From a virus: a stretch of 64,000 nt of DNA. A model generated the notes under the pieces. That model was not told the origin of the DNA and did not search any database. It saw only the letters and a program-made list of their open reading frames with translations. Both the position numbers and the translations under genes were made by a program. Below are positions 47,149-55,383 of this stretch, piece by piece; position 1 is the first letter of the stretch, and each line of letters starts with the position of its first letter. Where the stretch lies: positions 1 to 64,000 of the IMG/VR virus record IMGVR_UViG_3300031787_000051; one strand, given 5' to 3'.

Positions 47149-49038
47149 ATGGCTTACATTGCGGGCGGATTAATACAAGCAAGTGACTATAATAATTACG
47201 TAGGCACTGATCCCAGTGCAGCCCCGAATAGATTCAATACCGTATATGGTATGGGAAGTGGAAGATCAGGATATGGTCAGATACCCCTTCCACTAGTAGC
47301 TACAGACGCAGTTGTATCTTGGGGTAATTGGAATAATTTGATATCTGGCATTAATAGTGTTTCTAGGCATCAAAATACTATTGTTCCTACTATCTCTATA
47401 AATGAATCTGAAATTATTGAAGCGGAAGATAACGATAGCGTTACTTCAGCGTTTGAAACTGCATTAACCTCAATCTATAATAATAGAAATAATTGCGCTG
47501 CTCAGGGAGCAACAATCTCAGCTACCGTAGTAAAACAAGAACAATGGAATAATCACGTATTCTTTAGTCATACAATCACCTTCGATTCCGGAGACGCTGC
47601 AAGACATTTCTTTAATGCAGGCGGACAAATCGCTATCAACTTCACACACCCGAGTGGTACTGGTATCAATACATTATGGAATAACTTAACCAGAGATTGT
47701 GGAACTGTAGTAATCAGTAGTCCAGTTAGCGGTACTACAAAAATAGCAGGTGTAGACTATTCAGGCGTAACGAGAATAGGCGGCTCTGGCGCACCTACTA
47801 CACTAACTGCATCAATGGGGTATTATAATCTTAATACAACATATCGTGAAGTGTTTAAGCAAAAGGCAGCGCAAGGTAATTACAAATATCTACAGAGTTT
47901 TATAAGCGTAAACGTAAAAACAAATGGCACAAGAGGTAGTAATGGTGACGTAGGTAATGTAATCACCATTGTTACGAAATTTGATCAAGTACCTGATGGA
48001 CATTATTTGAGTTACGGCAGATCAATGGTAAGTAGCGGTAGCGCAGTGACAGTATCATTAAGGCCACCAAGTACCGCGTATATCGCAAATACATGGGGCA
48101 ATCCATTAATTATAGGTAACGTATTGGCAGTTAACAGTCCTAACTATCAAGGATACACTACTGGAAGCACAGTAACAACATTGCCAGGCGGTGCAGGTGA
48201 AGCATTATTTACTAATCCGGGTGTCTATACATGGAGAGCACCAATTGGTGTTACAAGTGTACATGCTGTCGCAGTTGGCGGCGGTGGCGCTGGCGGCGCA
48301 GCTTATTGGGCAGGTGGCGGTGGCGGCGGTGGCGGTCTCGGCTGGAAGAATAATATACCTATAGTACCAGGAAATAACTACACTGTTGTAGTTGGTGCAG
48401 GTGGTGTTGGTGTTAGTGCAGCAGCAGGTGGACAAGGTACTAATGGTGGTGACAGTTATTTTATTAACTCAAGCACTGTTGCAGGCTTCGGTGGAACCGC
48501 GGGTATAGGCACAGCAAGTAACACAAATACAAGTTACGCAGGCGGGATTGGTGGTTCATTTGCAGGTGACGGCGGTGGCCGCGGTGGTGATGGTGGCTCA
48601 AGTAATAGCGATTATCCTGGTGGCGGTGGTGGTGCAGGTGGATATTCTGGCACCGGTGGCCGCGGCGGAAGTCAAAACAGTGGATCATTTACAGGCGGTT
48701 TAGGTGGCGGATCAGCAGGTGGTGCGCACGATAGATCAAATGGATCAGCTGGATCTTCAGGATCAGGTGGCGGTACAGGATTATTAGGTTCAGGTAATTC
48801 AGGAAGTTTATCAGGTCAAGGTGGAAGTAATGGCAGCAACGGTTCCCCATTGTTCACAGTAGGTGGTGCAAGTAACACAGGCGGCTTCCCAGGCGGAGGT
48901 GGCGGTGGACAAAGTAATGATGCTAAGACAACTCCAGGATGTAATGGTGGACATGGAGCTGTTAGACTCATCTGGTCAGGTAGTTCTGGCATCAACAGAG
49001 CGTTCCCAAATACCAACACAGATACAATCATCACTTAA
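47149..49038 (+). CDS. Glycine-rich tail-fibre/adhesin protein
   Basis: The 629-residue protein shares the fibre-type N-terminus (AYIAGGLIQASDYNNYVGTD). A middle domain to about residue 345 is followed by a very glycine-rich domain (about 365-610) with runs such as GGGGAGG and GGSAGGAHDRSNGSAGSSGS. Such regions form polyglycine-II lattices in receptor-binding adhesins (T2/S16 gp38 type) and gly-rich fibre tips. The variable loops between glycine runs are the likely receptor contacts. It ends the fibre block and is directly followed by the sugar-modification genes. Confidence 0.75.
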   Translation: MAYIAGGLIQASDYNNYVGTDPSAAPNRFNTVYGMGSGRSGYGQIPLPLVATDAVVSWGNWNNLISGINSVSRHQNTIVPTISINESEIIEAEDNDSVTSAFETALTSIYNNRNNCAAQGATISATVVKQEQWNNHVFFSHTITFDSGDAARHFFNAGGQIAINFTHPSGTGINTLWNNLTRDCGTVVISSPVSGTTKIAGVDYSGVTRIGGSGAPTTLTASMGYYNLNTTYREVFKQKAAQGNYKYLQSFISVNVKTNGTRGSNGDVGNVITIVTKFDQVPDGHYLSYGRSMVSSGSAVTVSLRPPSTAYIANTWGNPLIIGNVLAVNSPNYQGYTTGSTVTTLPGGAGEALFTNPGVYTWRAPIGVTSVHAVAVGGGGAGGAAYWAGGGGGGGGLGWKNNIPIVPGNNYTVVVGAGGVGVSAAAGGQGTNGGDSYFINSSTVAGFGGTAGIGTASNTNTSYAGGIGGSFAGDGGGRGGDGGSSNSDYPGGGGGAGGYSGTGGRGGSQNSGSFTGGLGGGSAGGAHDRSNGSAGSSGSGGGTGLLGSGNSGSLSGQGGSNGSNGSPLFTVGGASNTGGFPGGGGGGQSNDAKTTPGCNGGHGAVRLIWSGSSGINRAFPNTNTDTIIT

Positions 49039-49062
49039 TAAAATTTGGTAAAAGGTGTTCAT

Positions 49063-49070
49063 TATAAATA
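49063..49070 (+). promoter_or_regulatory. Exact late-promoter consensus TATAAATA
   Basis: TATAAATA matches the T4 late consensus exactly. It lies 16 bases before the ATG at 49087, with AGGAG in between, and is the only box seen ahead of the eleven-gene modification cluster. Confidence 0.65.
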
Positions 49071-49086
49071 CTCTCAGGAGTATATA

Positions 49087-49392
49087 ATGGACACCAATTC
49101 ATTCTTAAAAGAAGCAAAAGCCAAATTTAATCACAACGCAGCAAAAGACTATCTCAAAGACAAATATCAGAGCAAATTAATTTTTGCAGACCAAGGTGGT
49201 TTGTGGAAAGCCACACCAGAATTTTTAAGTTTTCTTGGCTCTGTTACTACTGATGAAATAGTCATTTTAGACTTACATGAAAATCCAATTAAAGTAGAAA
49301 CAGAATTACTTAGTATAAAGGCTCATCAAACATACAATGATGTTATGACTGAGTGGCATGAAGAATGGTCTAAATTAAGAAAGCAAAGATGA
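49087..49392 (+). CDS. Small conserved phage protein, first gene of modification cluster
   Basis: This is a 101-residue protein with an N-terminal helix (NSFLKEAKAKFNHNAAKDYL), a central strand region (KLIFADQGGLWKATPEFLSF) and a C-terminal charged helix with several Trp. I use the ATG at 49087, preceded by AGGAG at 49076-49080, not the upstream frame from 49045 that overlaps the promoter. I do not recognise a function. The position between fibre and transferase genes would suit a fibre chaperone, but nothing in the sequence proves it. Confidence 0.7.
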   Translation: MDTNSFLKEAKAKFNHNAAKDYLKDKYQSKLIFADQGGLWKATPEFLSFLGSVTTDEIVILDLHENPIKVETELLSIKAHQTYNDVMTEWHEEWSKLRKQR

Positions 49393-50189
49393 AGCGCGGT
49401 GCATTACTCTTTGCTTTTAACAATGATGCTATTGATTATTACACAATGGCAGTCAAAACTGCTAAAAGAATTAATCATTTTTTAAATTTACCTGTCACTA
49501 TAGTTACGGATAAAACAACACCAAACAACAATTATCAGTTTGATAAAGTAATTAACGTAGCCGGCGACTTAAGTAATTTTAGAGATGAGAAAATTTGGAT
49601 TAACAAAGGAAGATATCAAGCCTATCAGTTTAGTCCATATGATGAAACATTGTTATTAGATACGGATTATTTAGTAAACTCGGATAAGTTATTATCAGCG
49701 TTTGATTATTGTGAAGATTTTTGTTTCCATCAAAATGCCAAATATTTAATGTTTAAAGAAGCTGGTTCCGATTTAATAGGAACTAACACATTCTTAACTT
49801 ATTGGGCAACGGTAATTGTATTTAAAAAGACACATAGAAGTAACCTTTTATTTGATTTTATTAAAATGGTGCAAGATAATTACACGCATTATGTGACTCT
49901 ACACAATTGTTTTTCTACACAATATAGAAATGATTATGCATTGACTATTGCAGCAAGAACTTTAAATGGTCATATTCGAGATAAATCTAATTTTATTCCA
50001 TGGGACTTACTACATGTGTCAAATGAATTACAACTTTTTAGTAAATCGGATAAGCAATTTAACACAGAATTCGTGTCGGTTTTAAAAACAATGTCTGATC
50101 CTTTTGAACCAGAAAAAACTACATATCTAGAGGTAAAAGATACAGACCTTCATATGCTTAGTAAGAAAAACTTTTTGGAGGTTGTATGA
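49389..50189 (+). CDS. Nucleotide-sugar-transferase-like protein (GT-A fold)
   Basis: The 266-residue protein starts with a beta strand and nucleotide-binding-type fold (RGALLFAFNNDAIDYYTMAV, then LPVTIVTDKTTP). The metal-binding DxD motif is LLLDTDYLV near residue 93. This is the pattern of GT-A glycosyltransferases. It overlaps the previous gene by ATGA and the next, a related transferase, by ATGA. Donor sugar and acceptor are unknown. Confidence 0.7.
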   Translation: MKRGALLFAFNNDAIDYYTMAVKTAKRINHFLNLPVTIVTDKTTPNNNYQFDKVINVAGDLSNFRDEKIWINKGRYQAYQFSPYDETLLLDTDYLVNSDKLLSAFDYCEDFCFHQNAKYLMFKEAGSDLIGTNTFLTYWATVIVFKKTHRSNLLFDFIKMVQDNYTHYVTLHNCFSTQYRNDYALTIAARTLNGHIRDKSNFIPWDLLHVSNELQLFSKSDKQFNTEFVSVLKTMSDPFEPEKTTYLEVKDTDLHMLSKKNFLEVV

Positions 50190-50989
50190 AGTGTGGTTAC
50201 GTTATACTCGCCCAAAATACAGCTAATGTAGATTATATAAAATGTGCTAGAGTTTTAGCAAAGAGTATTAAAAACTTTATGCCAAATGCAAGTGTTAGTT
50301 TGATTACCAGTAATGACTGCACAGACAGTATTTTTGATAATATAATTCCACTACCTTATGGTGATTTAGCACCAAATAGTTTTTGGAAACTAATCAATGA
50401 TTGGCAAGTTTATGAAGCTAGCCCATACGATTACACAATTAAGCTTGAAGCTGATATGTGTTTAACAAGATCAATTGATTATTGGTGGGATATATTGAAA
50501 CATAAGGATGTCGTAGTTTCTACTCACATACGAGATTTTACCGGTGATATTAGTGAGGTAAAGTCTTATAGAAAGTTTATATACGATAACAAATTACCTG
50601 ATACTTACAATGCTATAACATACTTTAAAAAATCAGAGTTCGCTAAACAATTCTTTGAATTAATTAAAGAAATTTTTAATAACTGGGAAGAATATAAAAC
50701 AATACTTAAATGTGATATGAAAGAAAGGGCTACAACAGATTGGGTATATGCAATAGCTTGTCATATACTAGGAGTAGAAAACACTACGATGCCTTTCTTT
50801 ACAGATATGTCAATGGTTCATATGAAAAAAGATATTAATGGATTATTAACAGAAGATTGGACTGACGAATTAGTTTATGAAATTCTACCAGAATGTTTAA
50901 GAATTAATACAATTTATCAAAAGTATCCATTTCACTATCATAACAAAGAATTTTCTGATAAACTTGAACAAGCCTATGAACGAACCTGA
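50186..50989 (+). CDS. Nucleotide-sugar-transferase-like protein (GT-A fold), second copy
   Basis: The 267-residue protein is organised like the preceding one (KCGYVILAQNTANVDYIKCA, then NASVSLITSND). KLEADMCLTRS stands where the DxD lies, so the metal motif is ExD. A C-terminal His/Tyr-rich end (YQKYPFHYHNKEFSD) may contribute to the active site. The two probably add different sugars or act as a pair. It ends 14 bases inside the next gene. Confidence 0.68.
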   Translation: MKCGYVILAQNTANVDYIKCARVLAKSIKNFMPNASVSLITSNDCTDSIFDNIIPLPYGDLAPNSFWKLINDWQVYEASPYDYTIKLEADMCLTRSIDYWWDILKHKDVVVSTHIRDFTGDISEVKSYRKFIYDNKLPDTYNAITYFKKSEFAKQFFELIKEIFNNWEEYKTILKCDMKERATTDWVYAIACHILGVENTTMPFFTDMSMVHMKKDINGLLTEDWTDELVYEILPECLRINTIYQKYPFHYHNKEFSDKLEQAYERT

Positions 50990-51266
50990 ATTTAAGTTAT
51001 ATTATGACACTTTTGGTAAAGTGTTGTTCTATTCTTGCGACATGCATGAGGGCGATTATTTGGTCATAGATGCCATGACATATGCTGAGGGTAGATTTGA
51101 TGTTCAGGTTGTAGATGGTAAAATAGAACCAATTAAGTATACTAGCACAATTTTTAAACTAGCAAAAGATACAACTGGCACTAAATGTCCTGTAGAAGAT
51201 ATTACTATTATAGCTAATGAAAACTACACAGGTGAAACTTATTTTTGGAACGTAAAAAATGTCTGA
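50976..51266 (+). CDS. Small beta-rich protein of unknown function
   Basis: The 96-residue protein, from the ATG at 50976, has strands (FKLYYDTFGKVLFYSCDMHE, then YLVIDAMTYAEGRFDVQVVD) and ends ENYTGETYFWNVKNV. I chose this ATG over the upstream TTG at 50964. It overlaps both neighbours. I recall similar small proteins in cyanophage genomes without a role. It may be a partner of the transferases. Confidence 0.65.
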   Translation: MNEPEFKLYYDTFGKVLFYSCDMHEGDYLVIDAMTYAEGRFDVQVVDGKIEPIKYTSTIFKLAKDTTGTKCPVEDITIIANENYTGETYFWNVKNV

Positions 51267-52191
51267 GATTGTAAGCGTAAGAGATTTAGATTGTATATAC
51301 CTTAGTTATGATGAACCACAAAAAGAAGAATTTTGGGTTAAAATTCAAAACATGGTTCCGTGGGCTAAAAGAGTAGATGGAGTTAAGGGAAGTGATGCCG
51401 CACACAAAGCAGCAGCAGAGGCAAGCGACACAGAAAGATTTATATTAATCGACGGTGACAATATGCCTGATCCGTCATTCTTTGATTTAGATTTAGATTT
51501 CACTGATAAACACCCTACCTATCAAATCGCACAATATCGTTGGAGAGCAATTAATGCTGTTAACGGTTTACGTTACGGTAATGGTGGCATGAGTAGTTGG
51601 ACTAAAACTTACGTCATGAATATGCGAACACACGAAAATAGTGACGGCGGTGCGGCGACGACGGTTGATTTTTGTTTAGATAGTAGTGACAATATATACT
51701 GGAGCATGTATGATTGTTATTCAACCACGTATCCTAACTATACACCATTTCAAGCTTGGCGTGCAGGATTTAGAGAAGGTGTAAAGATGTGCCTAGTAGT
51801 GGGCAATAAACCAAGTATTAGTTCATTTAAAGAAAGTGTAGCGAGTAGAAATCTTAATAATCTTACTATATGGCAGAATGTGGGTATGGATGTTGAGAAC
51901 GGTGAATGGGCTATCTATGGTGCAAGATTAGGAACATATTTGACTATGCTAACTGAGTGGGACTATAACAAAGTTCAAGATTTTGATGAACTAGTAAAGT
52001 TATGGGACACATTTGAACATAATGAACCTAAACAATTAGCCGAGTTATTGTCTGACAAGTTAGGGTTACCTATGTGTGCGTTAAGTGCAGAACAATCGAA
52101 GTTCTTCAAACGACACTATAATGCCGATAAATATAATTTAGGTCCCTTAGTCAGAGAAATGGACATTATACGGAAAATTGAAGGCTGGTAA
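51259..52191 (+). CDS. Glycosyltransferase-like protein with DGD motif
   Basis: The 310-residue protein has VDGVKGSDAAHKAAAEASDT, then FILIDGDNMPDPSFFDLDLD with the metal motif D65-G-D67, and a C-terminal helix region (TPFQAWRAGFREGVKMCL, then WAIYGARLGTYLTMLTEWDY). The same series of motifs occurs at the C-terminus of the repeat protein at 56867-60529, but there DGDN is replaced by VNAK. This copy is probably the active one. Confidence 0.7.
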   Translation: MSEIVSVRDLDCIYLSYDEPQKEEFWVKIQNMVPWAKRVDGVKGSDAAHKAAAEASDTERFILIDGDNMPDPSFFDLDLDFTDKHPTYQIAQYRWRAINAVNGLRYGNGGMSSWTKTYVMNMRTHENSDGGAATTVDFCLDSSDNIYWSMYDCYSTTYPNYTPFQAWRAGFREGVKMCLVVGNKPSISSFKESVASRNLNNLTIWQNVGMDVENGEWAIYGARLGTYLTMLTEWDYNKVQDFDELVKLWDTFEHNEPKQLAELLSDKLGLPMCALSAEQSKFFKRHYNADKYNLGPLVREMDIIRKIEGW

Positions 52192-53522
52192 TGTCAGTTC
52201 CACTTAAAGTTAAGATTAAAAGATTTTTATTAAACACACAGTTGTACAAATATGCTAAACGGAGATACAGAAAGCTAATGAAAGAGACAGACAATAAAAT
52301 ATGTGCAGTCCCGTGGATGCACTTAAACTTTGAACCAAACGGTAAAGTAGTTCCTTGCTGCTTAACTTCTACATATAATTATTTTGCTGGCGACCTAACT
52401 CATCAAACAATTGATCAGATTTGGAACAGCGACAATATGAAAAATCTCCGTGTACAGATGATGAACAACGAGGAGCCTGAGATATGTAGAAAGTGTTACG
52501 ACAAAGAAAAAGTTACAGGTGAAAGTGGTAGAATATATCACAACCGTGAATTCAAATCAGTATTAAAAAAGATTCCAGTCATTACAGAAAAAGATGGTAC
52601 TTGTAATGAAATGAAATTAAAGTATTGGGACTTTAGATTTAGTAATCTGTGTAATTTTAAATGTCGTAGCTGTGGGCCAAGATATAGTTCAGCATGGGTA
52701 CCTGATGCAAAGAAATTAGGCTACACTGATCAGGAAAAAGTTTGGAATATTGATGCAGTCGGTCAACAAACTAACTATGATTTCTTACAGGATCAGGTTC
52801 AACATGTAGAGAAGATTTACTTTGCAGGTGGTGAACCATTGTTAATGCCTGAGCATTGGCAGATACTTGATATGTTAGTTGAAGGTAAACGTTTCGACGT
52901 TAAGCTTTCATATAATACAAACTGTTCAGTATTAGAATATGGTAAAAAGAATGTGTTAGATTACTGGAGTCAATGGGATTACGGTAAGTTAGAAATTTGG
53001 CCTAGTATTGATGAGATAGGTGCAAGAGCAGAGTTAATTCGCAGCGGTACTATATGGCCTAAAGTAGAAGAAAATCTTATAGCAATGACTAAATTGGATA
53101 ATCTTATAGTCAGACCTGGATTAACTATTGGTGCTATGAACGTATTCAGACTACCTGAGATAATTGATAAATTGCTAGAGTTGGGTGTTATTAAAGAAAA
53201 GCTTTGGTATAAAAACTTCTTCATTAATCTACTTGAACAACCTAGTTATTATCACGTTCATATTTTACCAGATGAGTTTAAAGATTCTATCATTGAAAGA
53301 ATCAATGGTTATATCGGAGAATACGATAAAAAGTATTCAACAGATATAGGACCTCATTTTGCACAAATAATACATGAGTTGAAAAAGCCTCATAATCCTA
53401 AAGATGCTATTAAGTTTTTAAGAACAAGCTATCAAGTGGATCAAGTAAGAGATGAAAGTATATTTGATACAATACCTGAGCTAGAGTGCTTGCGTACAAT
53501 GTATCCTGGAAAATATAGATGA
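52191..53522 (+). CDS. Radical SAM protein with N-terminal SPASM-like cysteines
   Basis: The 443-residue protein carries the radical SAM cluster motif C154-x3-C158-x2-C161 (LCNFKCRSCG) and the SAM-binding IYFAGGEPLLMPEH. Before it lies a SPASM/twitch-like set: C38, C56-C57, C99 and C102 (ICAVPWMHLNFEPNGKVVPC and PEICRKCYD), so the accessory cluster domain precedes the barrel. Enzymes of this class modify peptides (sactipeptide, quinohemoprotein and similar maturases) or sugars. It abuts the transferase by TAATG and overlaps a second radical SAM gene by ATGA. Confidence 0.85.
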   Translation: MSVPLKVKIKRFLLNTQLYKYAKRRYRKLMKETDNKICAVPWMHLNFEPNGKVVPCCLTSTYNYFAGDLTHQTIDQIWNSDNMKNLRVQMMNNEEPEICRKCYDKEKVTGESGRIYHNREFKSVLKKIPVITEKDGTCNEMKLKYWDFRFSNLCNFKCRSCGPRYSSAWVPDAKKLGYTDQEKVWNIDAVGQQTNYDFLQDQVQHVEKIYFAGGEPLLMPEHWQILDMLVEGKRFDVKLSYNTNCSVLEYGKKNVLDYWSQWDYGKLEIWPSIDEIGARAELIRSGTIWPKVEENLIAMTKLDNLIVRPGLTIGAMNVFRLPEIIDKLLELGVIKEKLWYKNFFINLLEQPSYYHVHILPDEFKDSIIERINGYIGEYDKKYSTDIGPHFAQIIHELKKPHNPKDAIKFLRTSYQVDQVRDESIFDTIPELECLRTMYPGKYR

Positions 53523-54460
53523 AAAAGATAATAAGGATAGAACAACCTAATTACGCACCGTTTCATTTAACTTGGGTAATAAACAATATCTGTACAAACA
53601 AGTGTAGTTATTGCCCAAGCGATTTACATGAGGGTAAGAATCATCATTATGAATGGGAGAATGCTAAAAAATTCTTTCATATGTTGTTTGATAGACATCC
53701 TAAAATTCATGTAACTATCACAGGTGGCGAACCTAGTTTAAGTCCTTTCTTTAAAGAATTAGTTCAAATGCTCTATGAAAAAAATCATAGCATAGGAATG
53801 ACTAGTAACGCAGCAAGAACTGTAAGATATTGGGAAGAAATCGCATACTACATGAGTTACATTTGTTTCTCATATCATCCTGAATTCCCTGATCCTGACT
53901 TCATTGAAAAAGTAACAGTTAGTAGTAAAATTACAAATGTAACTGTTAGAGTAATGATGCATCCTAAATACTGGGATCAGTCAATGGAATTATATAAAAA
54001 GATTTTAGATATACCTAGTTTAAATGTTGAGCCAGTAAGAATAACTGATTGGATTGGAAAAGATAGAGAAGCGCACCTTTATAACAAAGACCAATTAGAA
54101 TTCTTTTCTAATAATGGGTATACAGACAGAAAAGAAAAGCTAGAACGACTTATCAGAGATCCTCAAATTAATTATAACACATATTATTTTGATGATGGCA
54201 CAGAACATTATATGCCAGTAGCTAATGATTACATAAATGCTGGAATGACAAACTTTTACAACTATACTTGTGATATAGGTATAAAGGCAATGTTTGTGTA
54301 TTGGAATGGCGATATTAATCTTGGTAATTGCGGGGTAGGTGGAGTTATAGGCAATATCAATAAACCAGATGATATTATATGGCCAACTAAGCCTGTAGTT
54401 TGCACTAAAAATGCTATTTGTCATTGTTCTAGTGATGTTGATATAAGTAAATGGATTTGA
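53519..54460 (+). CDS. Radical SAM protein, second enzyme of the pair
   Basis: The 313-residue protein has C25-x3-C29-x2-C32 (ICTNKCSYCPSD) and HVTITGGEPSLSPFF. The C-terminal Cys set (YTCDIGIKAMF, NLGNCGVGGVIGN, VVCTKNAICHCSS) fits an auxiliary iron-sulphur cluster domain. It is shorter than the first enzyme and has the usual order. The two probably act on the same substrate in sequence or as a complex. Confidence 0.85.
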   Translation: MKKIIRIEQPNYAPFHLTWVINNICTNKCSYCPSDLHEGKNHHYEWENAKKFFHMLFDRHPKIHVTITGGEPSLSPFFKELVQMLYEKNHSIGMTSNAARTVRYWEEIAYYMSYICFSYHPEFPDPDFIEKVTVSSKITNVTVRVMMHPKYWDQSMELYKKILDIPSLNVEPVRITDWIGKDREAHLYNKDQLEFFSNNGYTDRKEKLERLIRDPQINYNTYYFDDGTEHYMPVANDYINAGMTNFYNYTCDIGIKAMFVYWNGDINLGNCGVGGVIGNINKPDDIIWPTKPVVCTKNAICHCSSDVDISKWI

Positions 54461-54461
54461 A

Positions 54462-55277
54462 ATGAATACTGTATATGTTTATGGAGATAGTTTTGCTTCT
54501 GCTTCTACTCCCATACAAAATTTAGATTGGCCCAGTAGATTTGCAATTAAGTTAGGATGTAAAATTAAAAACAAAGCAATGACTGGGGGTAGTACTGAGC
54601 ATGCCTTAAAATGCTTACTTGAAGATTATGAACGTTTTGTAGACGGTGATGTGGTTGTATTTTGCAGAAGTACTCCGGGAAGATTAAAATTAGAATTTCA
54701 AAAAGAAAGACCTGAAACGGCAGCGGTATATTTACATCCAGTCTCAGATTATAAGTTACCAAAACATGAATGGTACAGAGAAAATAAAAAATATTTAGAA
54801 TGGTTTGTTGCTAATCAAGATGGGTATATAGAAACTGTGACTCATGAGGCAATGACTCATTTAGTAAGAAATATCGCAGAAAAACTACCTAAGGTTACGT
54901 TTATCTTTCTCATGAATAGTAATATCACTGTAAATGTTTCTTTTGCAAAAGAACTAGATAATTTTTTACGACCAAACATTGAATTGCTTACAATATGCAA
55001 TGAAGAATTAATTTCAGATAAACCAGAAACTGCTTACTATAATTGGATAAAGAAAACACAAATTGATTTAAGGGATAATCATATGAGTATTCCGAATCTT
55101 GAAATTTTGTCTAACATGTTAGTAGAAGCAGTAAAAACTAAAAAAGTAGATCATATAAGTATGGATAAATTTAAGAAAAATTTATTAAAACCTGTTAACA
55201 CTATTCAACAATATATGGATTATGTCAATGCAGGGTTATTGCCATATCAAGACTGGAAAGTTGAGCATCTAAGGTAA
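54462..55277 (+). CDS. SGNH/GDSL-type hydrolase-like protein
   Basis: The 271-residue protein starts VYVYGDSFASAS (block I, Ser10), continues with a Gly-Gly-Ser turn (KAMTGGSTEHALK) and VFCRSTPGR, and has RDNHMSIPN near residue 207, the block V-type D-x-H. This arrangement is typical of SGNH esterases that remove or transfer acyl groups on glycans. Inside this cluster a role on a sugar side group is plausible. It follows the radical SAM gene by one base. Confidence 0.7.
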   Translation: MNTVYVYGDSFASASTPIQNLDWPSRFAIKLGCKIKNKAMTGGSTEHALKCLLEDYERFVDGDVVVFCRSTPGRLKLEFQKERPETAAVYLHPVSDYKLPKHEWYRENKKYLEWFVANQDGYIETVTHEAMTHLVRNIAEKLPKVTFIFLMNSNITVNVSFAKELDNFLRPNIELLTICNEELISDKPETAYYNWIKKTQIDLRDNHMSIPNLEILSNMLVEAVKTKKVDHISMDKFKKNLLKPVNTIQQYMDYVNAGLLPYQDWKVEHLR

Positions 55278-55281
55278 AATT

Positions 55282-55383
55282 ATGTATTTTATTAGAATGA
55301 TTTTAAATAAAATTCGCAGAGAATTATTACACAGAAAAAAATTAAGAGAAGCAAGAAAACGTGATCCATTTATTTACAAATGA
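55282..55383 (+). CDS. 33-residue basic microprotein
   Basis: ATG at 55282 opens a short frame, MYFIRMILNKIRRELLHRKK and on to RKRDPFIYK. It is an amphipathic, strongly basic helix with a hydrophobic start. It begins four bases after the hydrolase stop and overlaps the carbamoyltransferase ATG by ATGA, so it fits the tight coupling of the cluster. It may only serve translation of the next gene. Function unknown. Confidence 0.5.
   Translation: MYFIRMILNKIRRELLHRKKLREARKRDPFIYK

Noticed and set aside
48205-48688. Cys/Thr-rich and His-rich frames on the minus strand
   Set aside because: They are antisense of glycine codons in the adhesin and have no start site or promoter.
49045-49086. Upstream start for the first cluster gene
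   Set aside because: The extended frame would overlap the TATAAATA box and the AGGAG ribosome site that clearly serves the ATG at 49087.
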